Source of the DNA: Burkholderia pseudomultivorans
GTDB taxonomy: Bacteria > Pseudomonadota > Gammaproteobacteria > Burkholderiales > Burkholderiaceae
Assembly (NCBI RefSeq): GCF_902499075.1
Contig: NZ_CABVPP010000008.1
Location: 117,031-181,030 of the forward strand
Direction: 5' to 3'
Length of the DNA: 64,000 nucleotides
The notes beneath the pieces were generated by a model that was not told where the DNA came from, ran no database searches, and saw nothing but the letters and a program-made list of their open reading frames with translations. The translations under genes were made by a program, and so were the position numbers. Of this stretch, positions 57,191 through 64,000 are shown one piece after another. Positions within the stretch are counted from its first letter, which is position 1. The number at the start of each line of letters is the position of its first letter.

Positions 57191-57704
57191 GGAGTCCAAG
57201 CGGTTGGCGTGTGGCAGGCGGGTAGGGCTGAAGCCAGGTAGGGGTGACTTCAGAATTCGGAAAAAATCGTACGCTAAGCAATCCCAGCCCTCAGCACAGT
57301 CGCACTACGGGTGGATGAGGCATTGCACCGCGTGACGCTCACTTCGGTCTCGGTATGCCGCAACGCTTCCTGTAGGTACGATCGAGCCTCGGCCAGTTCG
57401 CGAGTCAGCCATCGCCTGATGCGAACTGGCGCAATCCGGGCCATGAAGCGTCATTCGCCAACGTAGTTGCTCGGACGTTCATGTGTCGGATACGCCGCTG
57501 CAAGCGGCCATTCGATTTGCGAGGATTCGAGCGCCGCTCGGCAATATCTTCGGTGTTCACATTTGCGTGCGACTTGGGATGCCGTCAATAAGCGGAGTGT
57601 TCGCATGTGCGTTGAGCTATAGTTTCAAACAATCCGCTCACGAGCAGAACTTCGACATTGATCCACATCGGCCCAGGTTCTCGCGCGGTGTGACCCCATT
57701 CACT
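57191..57704. other. Intergenic region before the LysR gene
   Basis: 514 bases with no convincing gene. A 56-codon minus-strand frame (57274-57444, starting MARIAPVRIRRWLTREL) exists but has no support. The frame of the LysR gene is open back to 57483 without a good upstream start. The lower GC around 57240-57280 is a likely promoter area. Confidence 0.5.
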
Positions 57705-58592
57705 ATGGCCACCTCGCGTATCCCCTCCATACAAGGACTGCTGGCGTTCGAGACGCTGGCCCGGTTGCGCAGCGTCACGCTCGCCGGCGAGGAACTCAGT
57801 GTCACGCCCAGCGCCGTCAGCCATCGCATCCGGCAGCTCGAATCCCAACTGGGCATCAAGCTTTTCGCGCGCGGCGACTTCAGCCTGAGCACCGAAGGTG
57901 CGGCCTACCTAAACCGTGTGCGCGAGGCGCTGGCCGTGCTGCAGCAGATTCCGAGCCGCGGCAGTGCAGCCGGCACCACACGGCTGCGTGTCGCGGTCAC
58001 GCCGACCTTTTCTCGCCAGATGCTTTTGCCCAAACTGGCGCTGTTTCGCCACGCCTACCCGGAGATCGACCTGGTGCTCCAGGTCACGATCCCGATGCTC
58101 AACGTGACGGCCGAGGAGGCCGACATTGAACTGCGCTTCGGCCCCGGCCCCGGCCCCTATGCGGATCGCGAATCGCTGCACCTCTCGTCCGACGAGGTGA
58201 CTCCCGTGTGCAGCCCCGAATACTTGAACGAAGTGGGGCCGCTCGACGAATTCGCCACACTCGATGCAGTCTCGCGCGCCCGGTTGATCCGCTGCCCACT
58301 CGAGCCTTGGCGTACCTGGTTCGCCGCAAGCGGCATCACGCTGGACGAACCGAGCGGGGGTTCGCAGTTTAACGATATCGGCCTTGTACTCGATGCGGCG
58401 GTCGCTGGTTTCGGTGTCGCCCTGATGCGCCTACGGCTTGGCACCGCCTGGCTGGACAGCGGTCGGCTGATTCGTCTCTCGCCGCGCAGCGTGCCCTCGC
58501 CGCACCATTACTTTCTGTGCTGGAAGCCGGGCACGCTCGACCGCTGGGAATGCGCGGCCTTTGTCGAGTGGCTGAAGCACGCGCTCGGATGA
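57705..58592 (+). CDS. LysR-family regulator (GcvA-like)
   Basis: 295 residues from the ATG at 57705 (MATSRIPSIQGLLAFETLARL). N-terminal winged HTH (SVTLAGEELSVTPSAVSHRIRQLESQLGIKLFAR) and a periplasmic-binding-like effector domain (RLRVAVTPTFSRQMLLPKL; LVLDAAVAGFGVALMRLRL), close to the GcvA/AmpR subgroup. It reads in the same direction as the lactate permease gene 122 bases downstream, so it may activate lctP-lldD. Effector unknown; lactate or a related acid is a guess. Confidence 0.88.
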   Translation: MATSRIPSIQGLLAFETLARLRSVTLAGEELSVTPSAVSHRIRQLESQLGIKLFARGDFSLSTEGAAYLNRVREALAVLQQIPSRGSAAGTTRLRVAVTPTFSRQMLLPKLALFRHAYPEIDLVLQVTIPMLNVTAEEADIELRFGPGPGPYADRESLHLSSDEVTPVCSPEYLNEVGPLDEFATLDAVSRARLIRCPLEPWRTWFAASGITLDEPSGGSQFNDIGLVLDAAVAGFGVALMRLRLGTAWLDSGRLIRLSPRSVPSPHHYFLCWKPGTLDRWECAAFVEWLKHALG

Positions 58593-58714
58593 GCGCCGAC
58601 CCGACCGTTTGAAAATCATTCACGCCGCGGCGGCTAACGTTTCATTCGGAGCCGCTCGCCGCTGGCTACATTGTCGCCTCAACGACGGATGAACCGTCGA
58701 AGAAGGAGACAACG

Positions 58715-60376
58715 ATGATGTGGCAGCAGGTCTACGACCCCTTTGGGAACATGTTCATTTCCACCGCGCTGGCGGCCATTCCCATCGTGGTGATGCTGGC
58801 GTGCCTGGGGCTTTTCCACATCAAGGCCCACATTGCCGCCGGTCTGGGTTTGGTCGCCGCCGCTCTGGTGGCCGTGTTCGGCTATGGCATGCCGGCCAGC
58901 ATGGCCGGCCGCGCGGCGCTCTATGGCGGCCTCACCGGGCTGCTGCCGATCGGCTGGATCGTGCTGAACATCATTTTCCTGCAGCAACTCGCCGAACGAA
59001 ACGGCAGCTTCAAGATCCTGCAGGACTCGCTCTCTGGCATCACCGAGGACCGGCGGCTGCAACTGCTGCTGATTTCATTTTGCTTCGGCGCCTTCTTCGA
59101 GGGGGCCGCCGGCTTCGGCACGCCGGTGGCGGTGACCGCGGGCATCCTGATTGGACTGGGCTTCTCGCCGCTGGCCGCTTCGGGCCTGTCGCTGATTGCC
59201 AACACCGCACCGGTCGCCTTCGGTGCTCTGGGCGCCCCGGTCATCACGCTGGCGAGGGTGCACGGCTACGACCTGATGGAGGTCACGGCCATGATCGGCC
59301 GCCAGCTGCCGCTGTTTTCGCTGATGGTGCCGTTCTGGCTGATCTGGGCCTTTGCCGGGCGCAAGGCCATGATGGAAATCTGGCCCGCTATTCTAGTGAC
59401 CGGTCTGTCGTTCGCTATTCCGCAGTACCTGGTCTCGAACTTCATCGGGCCCGAACTGGTGGACATCATCGCGGCGCTGGTCTCGATGATCTCGCTGGTG
59501 CTGTTCCTGCGCGTCTGGCAGCCGAGGAAGATCTGGATCTCGCCGTCGCTCAAAGGCCACGACGTGAGCGCCGATGAAGCCAAGCCGGCCGGCCCGATCG
59601 TGCGACACAGCCGCGCCCAACTGGTGCGCGCCTGGACGCCCTGGTTGATCCTCACCGTGTTCGTTTTCGTCTGGGGGCTGCCCTCGGTAAAGACCTGGCT
59701 CGACCACCTCTATGCGCCGAAATTCCAGATGACCGGGCTGCACAACCTGGTCGAGAAAATGCCGCCGGTGGTGCGTGCGCCCGTCAAGGAAAGCGCGGTC
59801 TATATGCTGGGCCTGCTTTCGGCCACGGGCACGGGGATCCTGCTATCGGCAATCGTGGGCGCGCTGGTCATGAAGTACAACCCAGTGGAAATCGTGCGTA
59901 TCTTTTTCCGCACGTTATGGTTGGTGCGCTACTCATTGCTCACCATCGTGCTGATGCTGGCGCTGGGCACGCTGACGCGCTATTCAGGGACTGACACGAC
60001 GCTGGGACTGGCTTTCGCCAACACCGGCGTGCTGTATCCCTTCTTCGGCACGCTAATGGGCTGGCTCGGCGTAGCGATGACGGGTTCCGACACCGCGTCG
60101 AACGTGCTGTTCGGCGGCATGCAGAAGGCGGCGGCTGGCCAGTTGGGCCTGGGCGTCAACCTGATGGGCGCAGCCAACAGTTCGGGTGGCGTGATGGGCA
60201 AAATGATCGACGCGCAGTCGATCGTGGTGGCTTCCACCGCTACGCGCTGGGTGAACCACGAAGGCGATATCCTGCGCTATGTGTTCTTTCACTCCATTGC
60301 GCTCGCCTGCCTGGTAGGGCTCTTCGTCACGATGCAAGCCTACGTCTGGCCCTTCACCCTGATGGTCGTGCACTGA
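58715..60376 (+). CDS. lldP: L-lactate permease (LctP/LldP family)
   Basis: 553 residues, 13-14 helices, AAGGAG upstream of ATG 58715. Family features: WQQVYDPFGNMFISTALAAIP at the start, FCFGAFFEGAAGFGTPVAVTA, TGSDTASNVLFGGMQK and AANSSGGVMGKMIDAQSIVVA. It imports lactate, and often glycolate, with protons. It precedes lldD by 40 bases, so uptake and oxidation are co-expressed. Confidence 0.95.
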   Translation: MMWQQVYDPFGNMFISTALAAIPIVVMLACLGLFHIKAHIAAGLGLVAAALVAVFGYGMPASMAGRAALYGGLTGLLPIGWIVLNIIFLQQLAERNGSFKILQDSLSGITEDRRLQLLLISFCFGAFFEGAAGFGTPVAVTAGILIGLGFSPLAASGLSLIANTAPVAFGALGAPVITLARVHGYDLMEVTAMIGRQLPLFSLMVPFWLIWAFAGRKAMMEIWPAILVTGLSFAIPQYLVSNFIGPELVDIIAALVSMISLVLFLRVWQPRKIWISPSLKGHDVSADEAKPAGPIVRHSRAQLVRAWTPWLILTVFVFVWGLPSVKTWLDHLYAPKFQMTGLHNLVEKMPPVVRAPVKESAVYMLGLLSATGTGILLSAIVGALVMKYNPVEIVRIFFRTLWLVRYSLLTIVLMLALGTLTRYSGTDTTLGLAFANTGVLYPFFGTLMGWLGVAMTGSDTASNVLFGGMQKAAAGQLGLGVNLMGAANSSGGVMGKMIDAQSIVVASTATRWVNHEGDILRYVFFHSIALACLVGLFVTMQAYVWPFTLMVVH

Positions 60377-60416
60377 GCGCGGCGTTTGAAGCAACAACAC
60401 TGAGCGAGATTCTCCG

Positions 60417-61568
60417 ATGAGCATCATTACCACCGTCGAAGACCTGAGGGTTCTGGCCGAGCGTCGCGTGCCGCGCATGTTCTACGACTATGCCGATTCC
60501 GGCTCCTGGACCGAAAGCACCTACCGCGCCAACGAGAGCGACTTCCAGAAGATCAAGCTGCGCCAGCGCGTGGCCGTGAACATGGAAGGCCGCACAACGC
60601 GCACCGCCATGATCGAGCAGGACGTCGCGATGCCGGTGGCCATCGCGCCGACCGGTTTCACCGGCATGCAGCATGCCGACGGCGAGATCCTGGCGGCGCG
60701 CGCGGCCGAGAAATTCGGCATTCCGTTCTCACTCTCGACCATGAGCATCTGCTCGATCGAGGACGTGGCGGCGCACACCCAGGCGCCCTTCTGGTTCCAG
60801 CTGTACGTGATGCGCGACAAGGATTTCGTCGAACGCCTGATCGAGCGCGCCAAGGCTGCAGAGTGCTCGGCGCTGATCCTCACGCTCGACCTGCAGGTGC
60901 TGGGACAGCGCCACAAAGATCTGAAGAACGGCCTGTCGGCGCCGCCCAAGCCCACCATCGCTAACCTGATCAACCTGGCGACCAAGCCGCGCTGGTGCCT
61001 GGGGATGCTGGGCACGAAGCGCCGCACGTTCGGCAACATCGTAGGCCATGCCAAGGGCGTGGGCGACCTGTCGTCGCTGAGTTCGTGGACGGCCGAGCAG
61101 TTCGACCCGGCGCTGAGCTGGGCCGACGTGGAGTGGATCAAGAAGCTGTGGGGCGGCAAGTTGATCCTCAAGGGCATCATGGACGCCGAAGATGCGCGAC
61201 TGGCGGCCGCTAGCGGCGCCGACGCGTTGATCGTCAGCAACCACGGCGGCCGCCAGCTCGACGGCGCGCCGTCGACCATCGAGGCGCTGCCGCCCATCGT
61301 GGAGGCTGTCGGCACCCAGATCGAAGTGTGGCTCGACAGCGGCATCCGCTCGGGACAGGACGTGCTCAAGGCCATTGCGCTCGGCGCCAGGGGCACCATG
61401 ATCGGCCGCGCTTTTCTCTACGGGCTGGGCGCCATGGGCGAGGCCGGGGTCACAAAAACGCTGGAGATCATCCACAAGGAACTGGACATCACGATGGCCT
61501 TCTGCGGGCACCGGGACATCCGCACGGTCGACCGTTCCATCCTGCTGCCGGGCACCATTCCTTCCTGA
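60417..61568 (+). CDS. lldD: FMN-dependent L-lactate dehydrogenase
   Basis: 383 residues. Alpha-hydroxyacid dehydrogenase fold: MFYDYADSGSWTE, FMN-binding APTGFTGMQHADGE, LILKGIMDAEDARLAA (Lys) and the active-site SNHGGRQLDG with His 276 and Arg 279, then DSGIRSGQDVLKAIALGA and GRAFLYGLGAMGE. Oxidises L-lactate to pyruvate, passing electrons to the quinone pool at the membrane. No downstream gene joins the operon; the following 620 bases are repeat-rich. Confidence 0.95.
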   Translation: MSIITTVEDLRVLAERRVPRMFYDYADSGSWTESTYRANESDFQKIKLRQRVAVNMEGRTTRTAMIEQDVAMPVAIAPTGFTGMQHADGEILAARAAEKFGIPFSLSTMSICSIEDVAAHTQAPFWFQLYVMRDKDFVERLIERAKAAECSALILTLDLQVLGQRHKDLKNGLSAPPKPTIANLINLATKPRWCLGMLGTKRRTFGNIVGHAKGVGDLSSLSSWTAEQFDPALSWADVEWIKKLWGGKLILKGIMDAEDARLAAASGADALIVSNHGGRQLDGAPSTIEALPPIVEAVGTQIEVWLDSGIRSGQDVLKAIALGARGTMIGRAFLYGLGAMGEAGVTKTLEIIHKELDITMAFCGHRDIRTVDRSILLPGTIPS

Positions 61569-62190
61569 AGTCGTGTGCGGCGCTAACCGATGCTACTTGA
61601 AATCACGGTCTTGTCACCGTTCAGCAGGAACCGCCGTTCGCTGTGTCACTTTTTGGGGCTGAGTGACCTGGTCAACATTTTGTGCAGGGTCCGCAACTGC
61701 GATCGCTTTTTCGACGATTGCACCGGCCATATGCCAGTAGAACCGGTGAAAGTGAGCAGAAACACCAAATTCTGAAAACCGAGCTCGTTCTACTTCAGTC
61801 GAGCGCGTGTCTCGGTCGGCTTGCTCTTCGCCGTTGACCGGGAGCCCAGGTGCGGGAGAAGGTCCGCCGCGCGTACCCAAGGTCGCGCTTTCTGGCGAAC
61901 GGTCGTGGTCGCGCGGATGACCGATGAACCGTGGAAGCGGCTGTTGACGCGGTGCCGGCTCCAGCGGCGGTTGAGGGTCGTGAGCCGGCGGTGACCTCCG
62001 CCTTAGCAAAGGCTCGTGGGCATTCTCACGGAATGTGGTTCCTGGCCGATGTAATCGGGCTGTTCTCAATCAATGTGGGCCCATTCTCACCGAAAGTGGT
62101 CCCGAGTGCAGCGATATCTCAGCCAATGTGATCCCGACATAGCCGATGTAATCGGTTCCTGCGTCGGATGTTATCGGGCCGCTACACCTA
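61569..62190. other. Non-coding stretch with IS-like tandem repeats
   Basis: No credible gene over 622 bases. Its right half holds four copies of a degenerate 21-base unit with core TCTCA-N2-5-AAxGTG (62022, 62063, 62083, 62114) interleaved with the unit GCCGATGTAATCGG (62045-62058, 62142-62155, variant 62163-62177). Serial terminal repeats of this sort are typical of IS21-like elements, but no transposase is left. GntR follows on the minus strand. Confidence 0.5.
62022..62177. repeat. Serial short repeats, candidate IS21-type terminus
   Basis: Units at 62022-62042, 62063-62082, 62083-62103 and 62114-62135 share TCTCA and a GTG-CC end. Three further units share GATGTAATCGG or a close variant. 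They could be the binding array at one end of a deleted insertion sequence, or a regulatory array. No matching opposite end is seen. Confidence 0.45.
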
Positions 62191-62841
62191 CTAGGATCCG
62201 GACGGTCGGCGAATCGTTTTGTAGGCGAATTCGATGAGGTAATCGTTCAGGGTGAGGGAGGCTTGCTCGGCGGCCTGGGGGTCGCTAGCGAGGATCGCGC
62301 GGAGAATCGCGAGATGATGCGTCGTGCCATTTTTAATCTCGTCCTGCTCGTCGCGCACATTGGCGAGCCAGAATCGGCGCGAGAGGCCTTGGAGAGGGGC
62401 CATCGCGTCTGCAAGGTACTCGTTGTGGCCGGCTGTAGCAATTATCTGGTGCGTGTCCTTGAGCGTTTCGGCGTACTCGGCCAATGGCATTGGATCCCCG
62501 GACAGACGACGCACTATGGCGTCCATGCGCCCCCGGTCGACCCCGGAGGCGTCGTGGCAGGCAAGTCGCACGGCGAGCACCTCAAGAACACGCCGCACCT
62601 CAAGCATGCGGAGTTGCGCCTCGACTGATGCCGGCGGAATGAGTACCCCACGGCTGGGATGGATCTCGACCATTCGGTTTCGGGCCAGCTGCTGGAGGGC
62701 TTCGCGGATTGGGGTGCGGCCAAGTCCCGTCTTTTCCATGAGCACGGCCTCGGACACCAAAGTGCCTGGTGCCAACTCCTCGGACACAATCAATTTCTCA
62801 ATCTCCTGGTAGGCCTGTCCGGCCTTGCCTTGGTTCATCAT
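62191..62841 (-). CDS. GntR-family regulator (FCD/FadR subfamily)
   Basis: 216 residues from the ATG at 62841; the frame continues upstream through the promoter region. N-terminal winged helix (AYQEIEKLIVSEELAPGTLVSEAVLMEKTGLGRTPIREALQQLA) and an all-helical FCD effector domain (RRVLEVLAVRLACHD; HQIIATAGHNEYLADAMAPL) whose spaced Asp/His residues may bind a metal and a carboxylate. It is divergent from the NCS1 permease gene with 131 bases between starts, so it likely represses that gene. Confidence 0.88.
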   Translation of the reverse strand: MMNQGKAGQAYQEIEKLIVSEELAPGTLVSEAVLMEKTGLGRTPIREALQQLARNRMVEIHPSRGVLIPPASVEAQLRMLEVRRVLEVLAVRLACHDASGVDRGRMDAIVRRLSGDPMPLAEYAETLKDTHQIIATAGHNEYLADAMAPLQGLSRRFWLANVRDEQDEIKNGTTHHLAILRAILASDPQAAEQASLTLNDYLIEFAYKTIRRPSGS

Positions 62842-62922
62842 CGCGCTCCTGCCGCCGCTGGTGTGGGTACGAAAAGTGAAGCATAGCTCAACGCCAGCCA
62901 AGGGTATACGCCCATTATCCAA

Positions 62923-62934
62923 CCGATATATCGG
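62923..62934. promoter_or_regulatory. Palindrome between GntR and permease genes
   Basis: CCGATATATCGG, a perfect 12-base palindrome in the divergent promoter region, 39 bases before the permease ATG. Likely operator of the GntR protein. Confidence 0.45.
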
Positions 62935-62972
62935 CAGCATACTGGCGGCTCCATCAACAACCCGGAGGTCCC

Positions 62973-64000
62973 ATGACGAAGACCACCGCCATCGAACGCC
63001 GCTCGATTGACTTCATTCCTCCAGAAGAACGGCACGGGTCACCGCGCAGCCTGTTCTTCGTATGGTTTGCCGCCAACACGTCCATCACCGCAGTGGTGAC
63101 CGGGGCGCTGTTCGTAATTCTGGGGAACAGCGCCTTGTGGTCCATCCCCGCCATCGTGCTCGGCAACGCAGTCGGCGGCTTCTTCACGTCCCTGCACTCA
63201 GCCCAGGGGCCGAAGCTCGGCGTTCCGCAGATGATTCAGAGTCGGGCTCAGTTCGGCTACTACGGGGCAATCCTCCCGCTGGTGCTGGCCCTGATGATCT
63301 ACGTCGGCTTCTATGCCACCGGGCTGGTACTGGGTGGCCAAGCCATGAGTGCCCTGTTTCACATCCCTCCCCAAGCCGGCGCCGTCGTGTTCGCACTGAT
63401 GTCCACCGCCCTCGCCATCGTCGGCTACCGGTACATCCACCGGTTCTCACGGGTAGCCGCAGTGCTAAGCGGTGTCGCGTTTGCCATCCTGCTGGTCCGA
63501 ATCATCGCGGACGGGAACATGCCCATCCCTATCGCGACCCACGGCTTTGCCGCCGCGCCGTTCGCGCTGGGCATCTCAATCTCGGCCTCCTGGCAGCTCA
63601 CGTTCGGACCCTACATCGCCGACTATTCCCGCTACCTGCCCGCGGAAACCTCCACACGAGCGACCATCGGCTGGACGTTTCTCGGCAGTGTGCTTGGGGG
63701 CTCCGTCGCGATGATCCTCGGCGCACTCGCTGCTGCCCTCGGCGGCGCCGCGTTCAGCAATGACCAGGTGGGCTACCTTGCCGCCCTCGGCGGGGCGATC
63801 TGGCCACTAGTTTTGCTCGCCGTGATTTGCGGCAAGCTTACCGGCAATACCCTGAGTTCCTACGGCGGATGCATGTCGCTCACTACTATCGTCACCAGCC
63901 TGACCGGCCAAGACCGTGTGAGTCCCCGGCAGCGCGCAGCCTTCGTTTGCATCATCTCCGCGATCGCGTTAGGCATCGCCCTCGCAGCCAGCCGCAACTT
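62973..64000 (+). CDS. NCS1-family cytosine/purine-type permease (3' end outside window)
   Basis: 342 codons are visible from ATG 62973 (CGGAGG upstream) and the frame is open to the right edge. NCS1 features: GSPRSLFFVWFAANTSITAV, GNAVGGFFTSLHSAQGPKLG, MIQSRAQFGYYGAILPL and SASWQLTFGPYIADYSRYLP. These transporters import cytosine, purines, allantoin or hydantoins with protons or sodium. Control by the divergent GntR regulator is probable. The substrate cannot be read from sequence alone. Confidence 0.9.
   Translation, partial: MTKTTAIERRSIDFIPPEERHGSPRSLFFVWFAANTSITAVVTGALFVILGNSALWSIPAIVLGNAVGGFFTSLHSAQGPKLGVPQMIQSRAQFGYYGAILPLVLALMIYVGFYATGLVLGGQAMSALFHIPPQAGAVVFALMSTALAIVGYRYIHRFSRVAAVLSGVAFAILLVRIIADGNMPIPIATHGFAAAPFALGISISASWQLTFGPYIADYSRYLPAETSTRATIGWTFLGSVLGGSVAMILGALAAALGGAAFSNDQVGYLAALGGAIWPLVLLAVICGKLTGNTLSSYGGCMSLTTIVTSLTGQDRVSPRQRAAFVCIISAIALGIALAASRN

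Noticed and set aside
57274-57444. 56-codon minus-strand frame before the LysR gene
   Set aside because: No ribosome site, no recognisable features, Arg-rich composition.
58720-59577. 285-codon frame overlapping lldP
   Set aside because: Out-of-frame shadow of the permease gene.

Overview
This high-GC window looks like Burkholderia (Burkholderia cepacia complex or a close relative). The support is the imuA-imuB-dnaE2 mutasome, a classical betaproteobacterial porin, three DUF4148 proteins, the lctP-lldD lactate pair and the codon usage. All calls come from reading the sequence and recalling protein families; no searches were run.

Layout. (1) 1-2.6 kb: the 3' end of an RHS/YD-repeat gene with a short variable tip, then a small gene that may encode its immunity protein. 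(2) 2.65-7.97 kb: the SOS mutasome imuA-imuB-dnaE2 (minus strand) with a near-perfect LexA box, followed by the C-terminal remnant of an SRAP (YedK/HMCES-like) gene. (3) 8.15-13.9 kb: a Tn554-type integration module of three different tyrosine recombinases and a TnpC-like coiled-coil protein, all translationally coupled and preceded by an unlisted 45-codon ORF. Its left junction appears to lie inside the SRAP gene. (4) 13.9-25 kb: a long minus-strand copper operon: CzcI-like protein, cusC-B-A-F, dsbD, then a tail of small cysteine-, methionine- or histidine-rich envelope proteins and a PII-like protein. (5) 25.1-34.7 kb: a Csp-type copper storage protein, copC-copD, a second CusF, a Tat-exported multicopper oxidase, a TolC-like protein, a CzcI-like protein, a divergent copper-type two-component system and a DUF305 protein. 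(6) 34.8-40.6 kb: an arsenic operon reading leftward from arsR: arsR-arsI-arsC-arsC-acr3-MFS-arsC(glutaredoxin type)-arsH-arsN2. (7) 40.9-44.7 kb: a P1B-4-type metal ATPase between two scars, an 87-bp copy of a CzcI-like gene end and a decayed arsC-arsH copy. (8) 44.8-57.2 kb: czcCBA with its own two-component system, two DUF4148 genes, a porin, a secreted protein and a ZIP transporter. (9) 57.7-64 kb: a LysR regulator with lactate permease and L-lactate dehydrogenase, a stretch of IS-like tandem repeats, and a divergent GntR regulator/NCS1 permease pair cut by the window end.

How it works together. The region is a metal and metalloid resistance island: copper efflux (Cus), periplasmic copper oxidation and binding (MCO, CopC, CusF), cytosolic copper storage (Csp), arsenate reduction plus arsenite and organoarsenical handling (Ars), and divalent cation efflux (Czc, P1B-4 ATPase). 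A repeated box, GTCAT-N6-GTCAY, lies upstream of the copper-type regulator, czcC, two DUF4148 genes, a lipoprotein candidate and the porin. It suggests one response-regulator regulon over the right half of the island. The scars flanking the ATPase show that the island was built by successive recombination.
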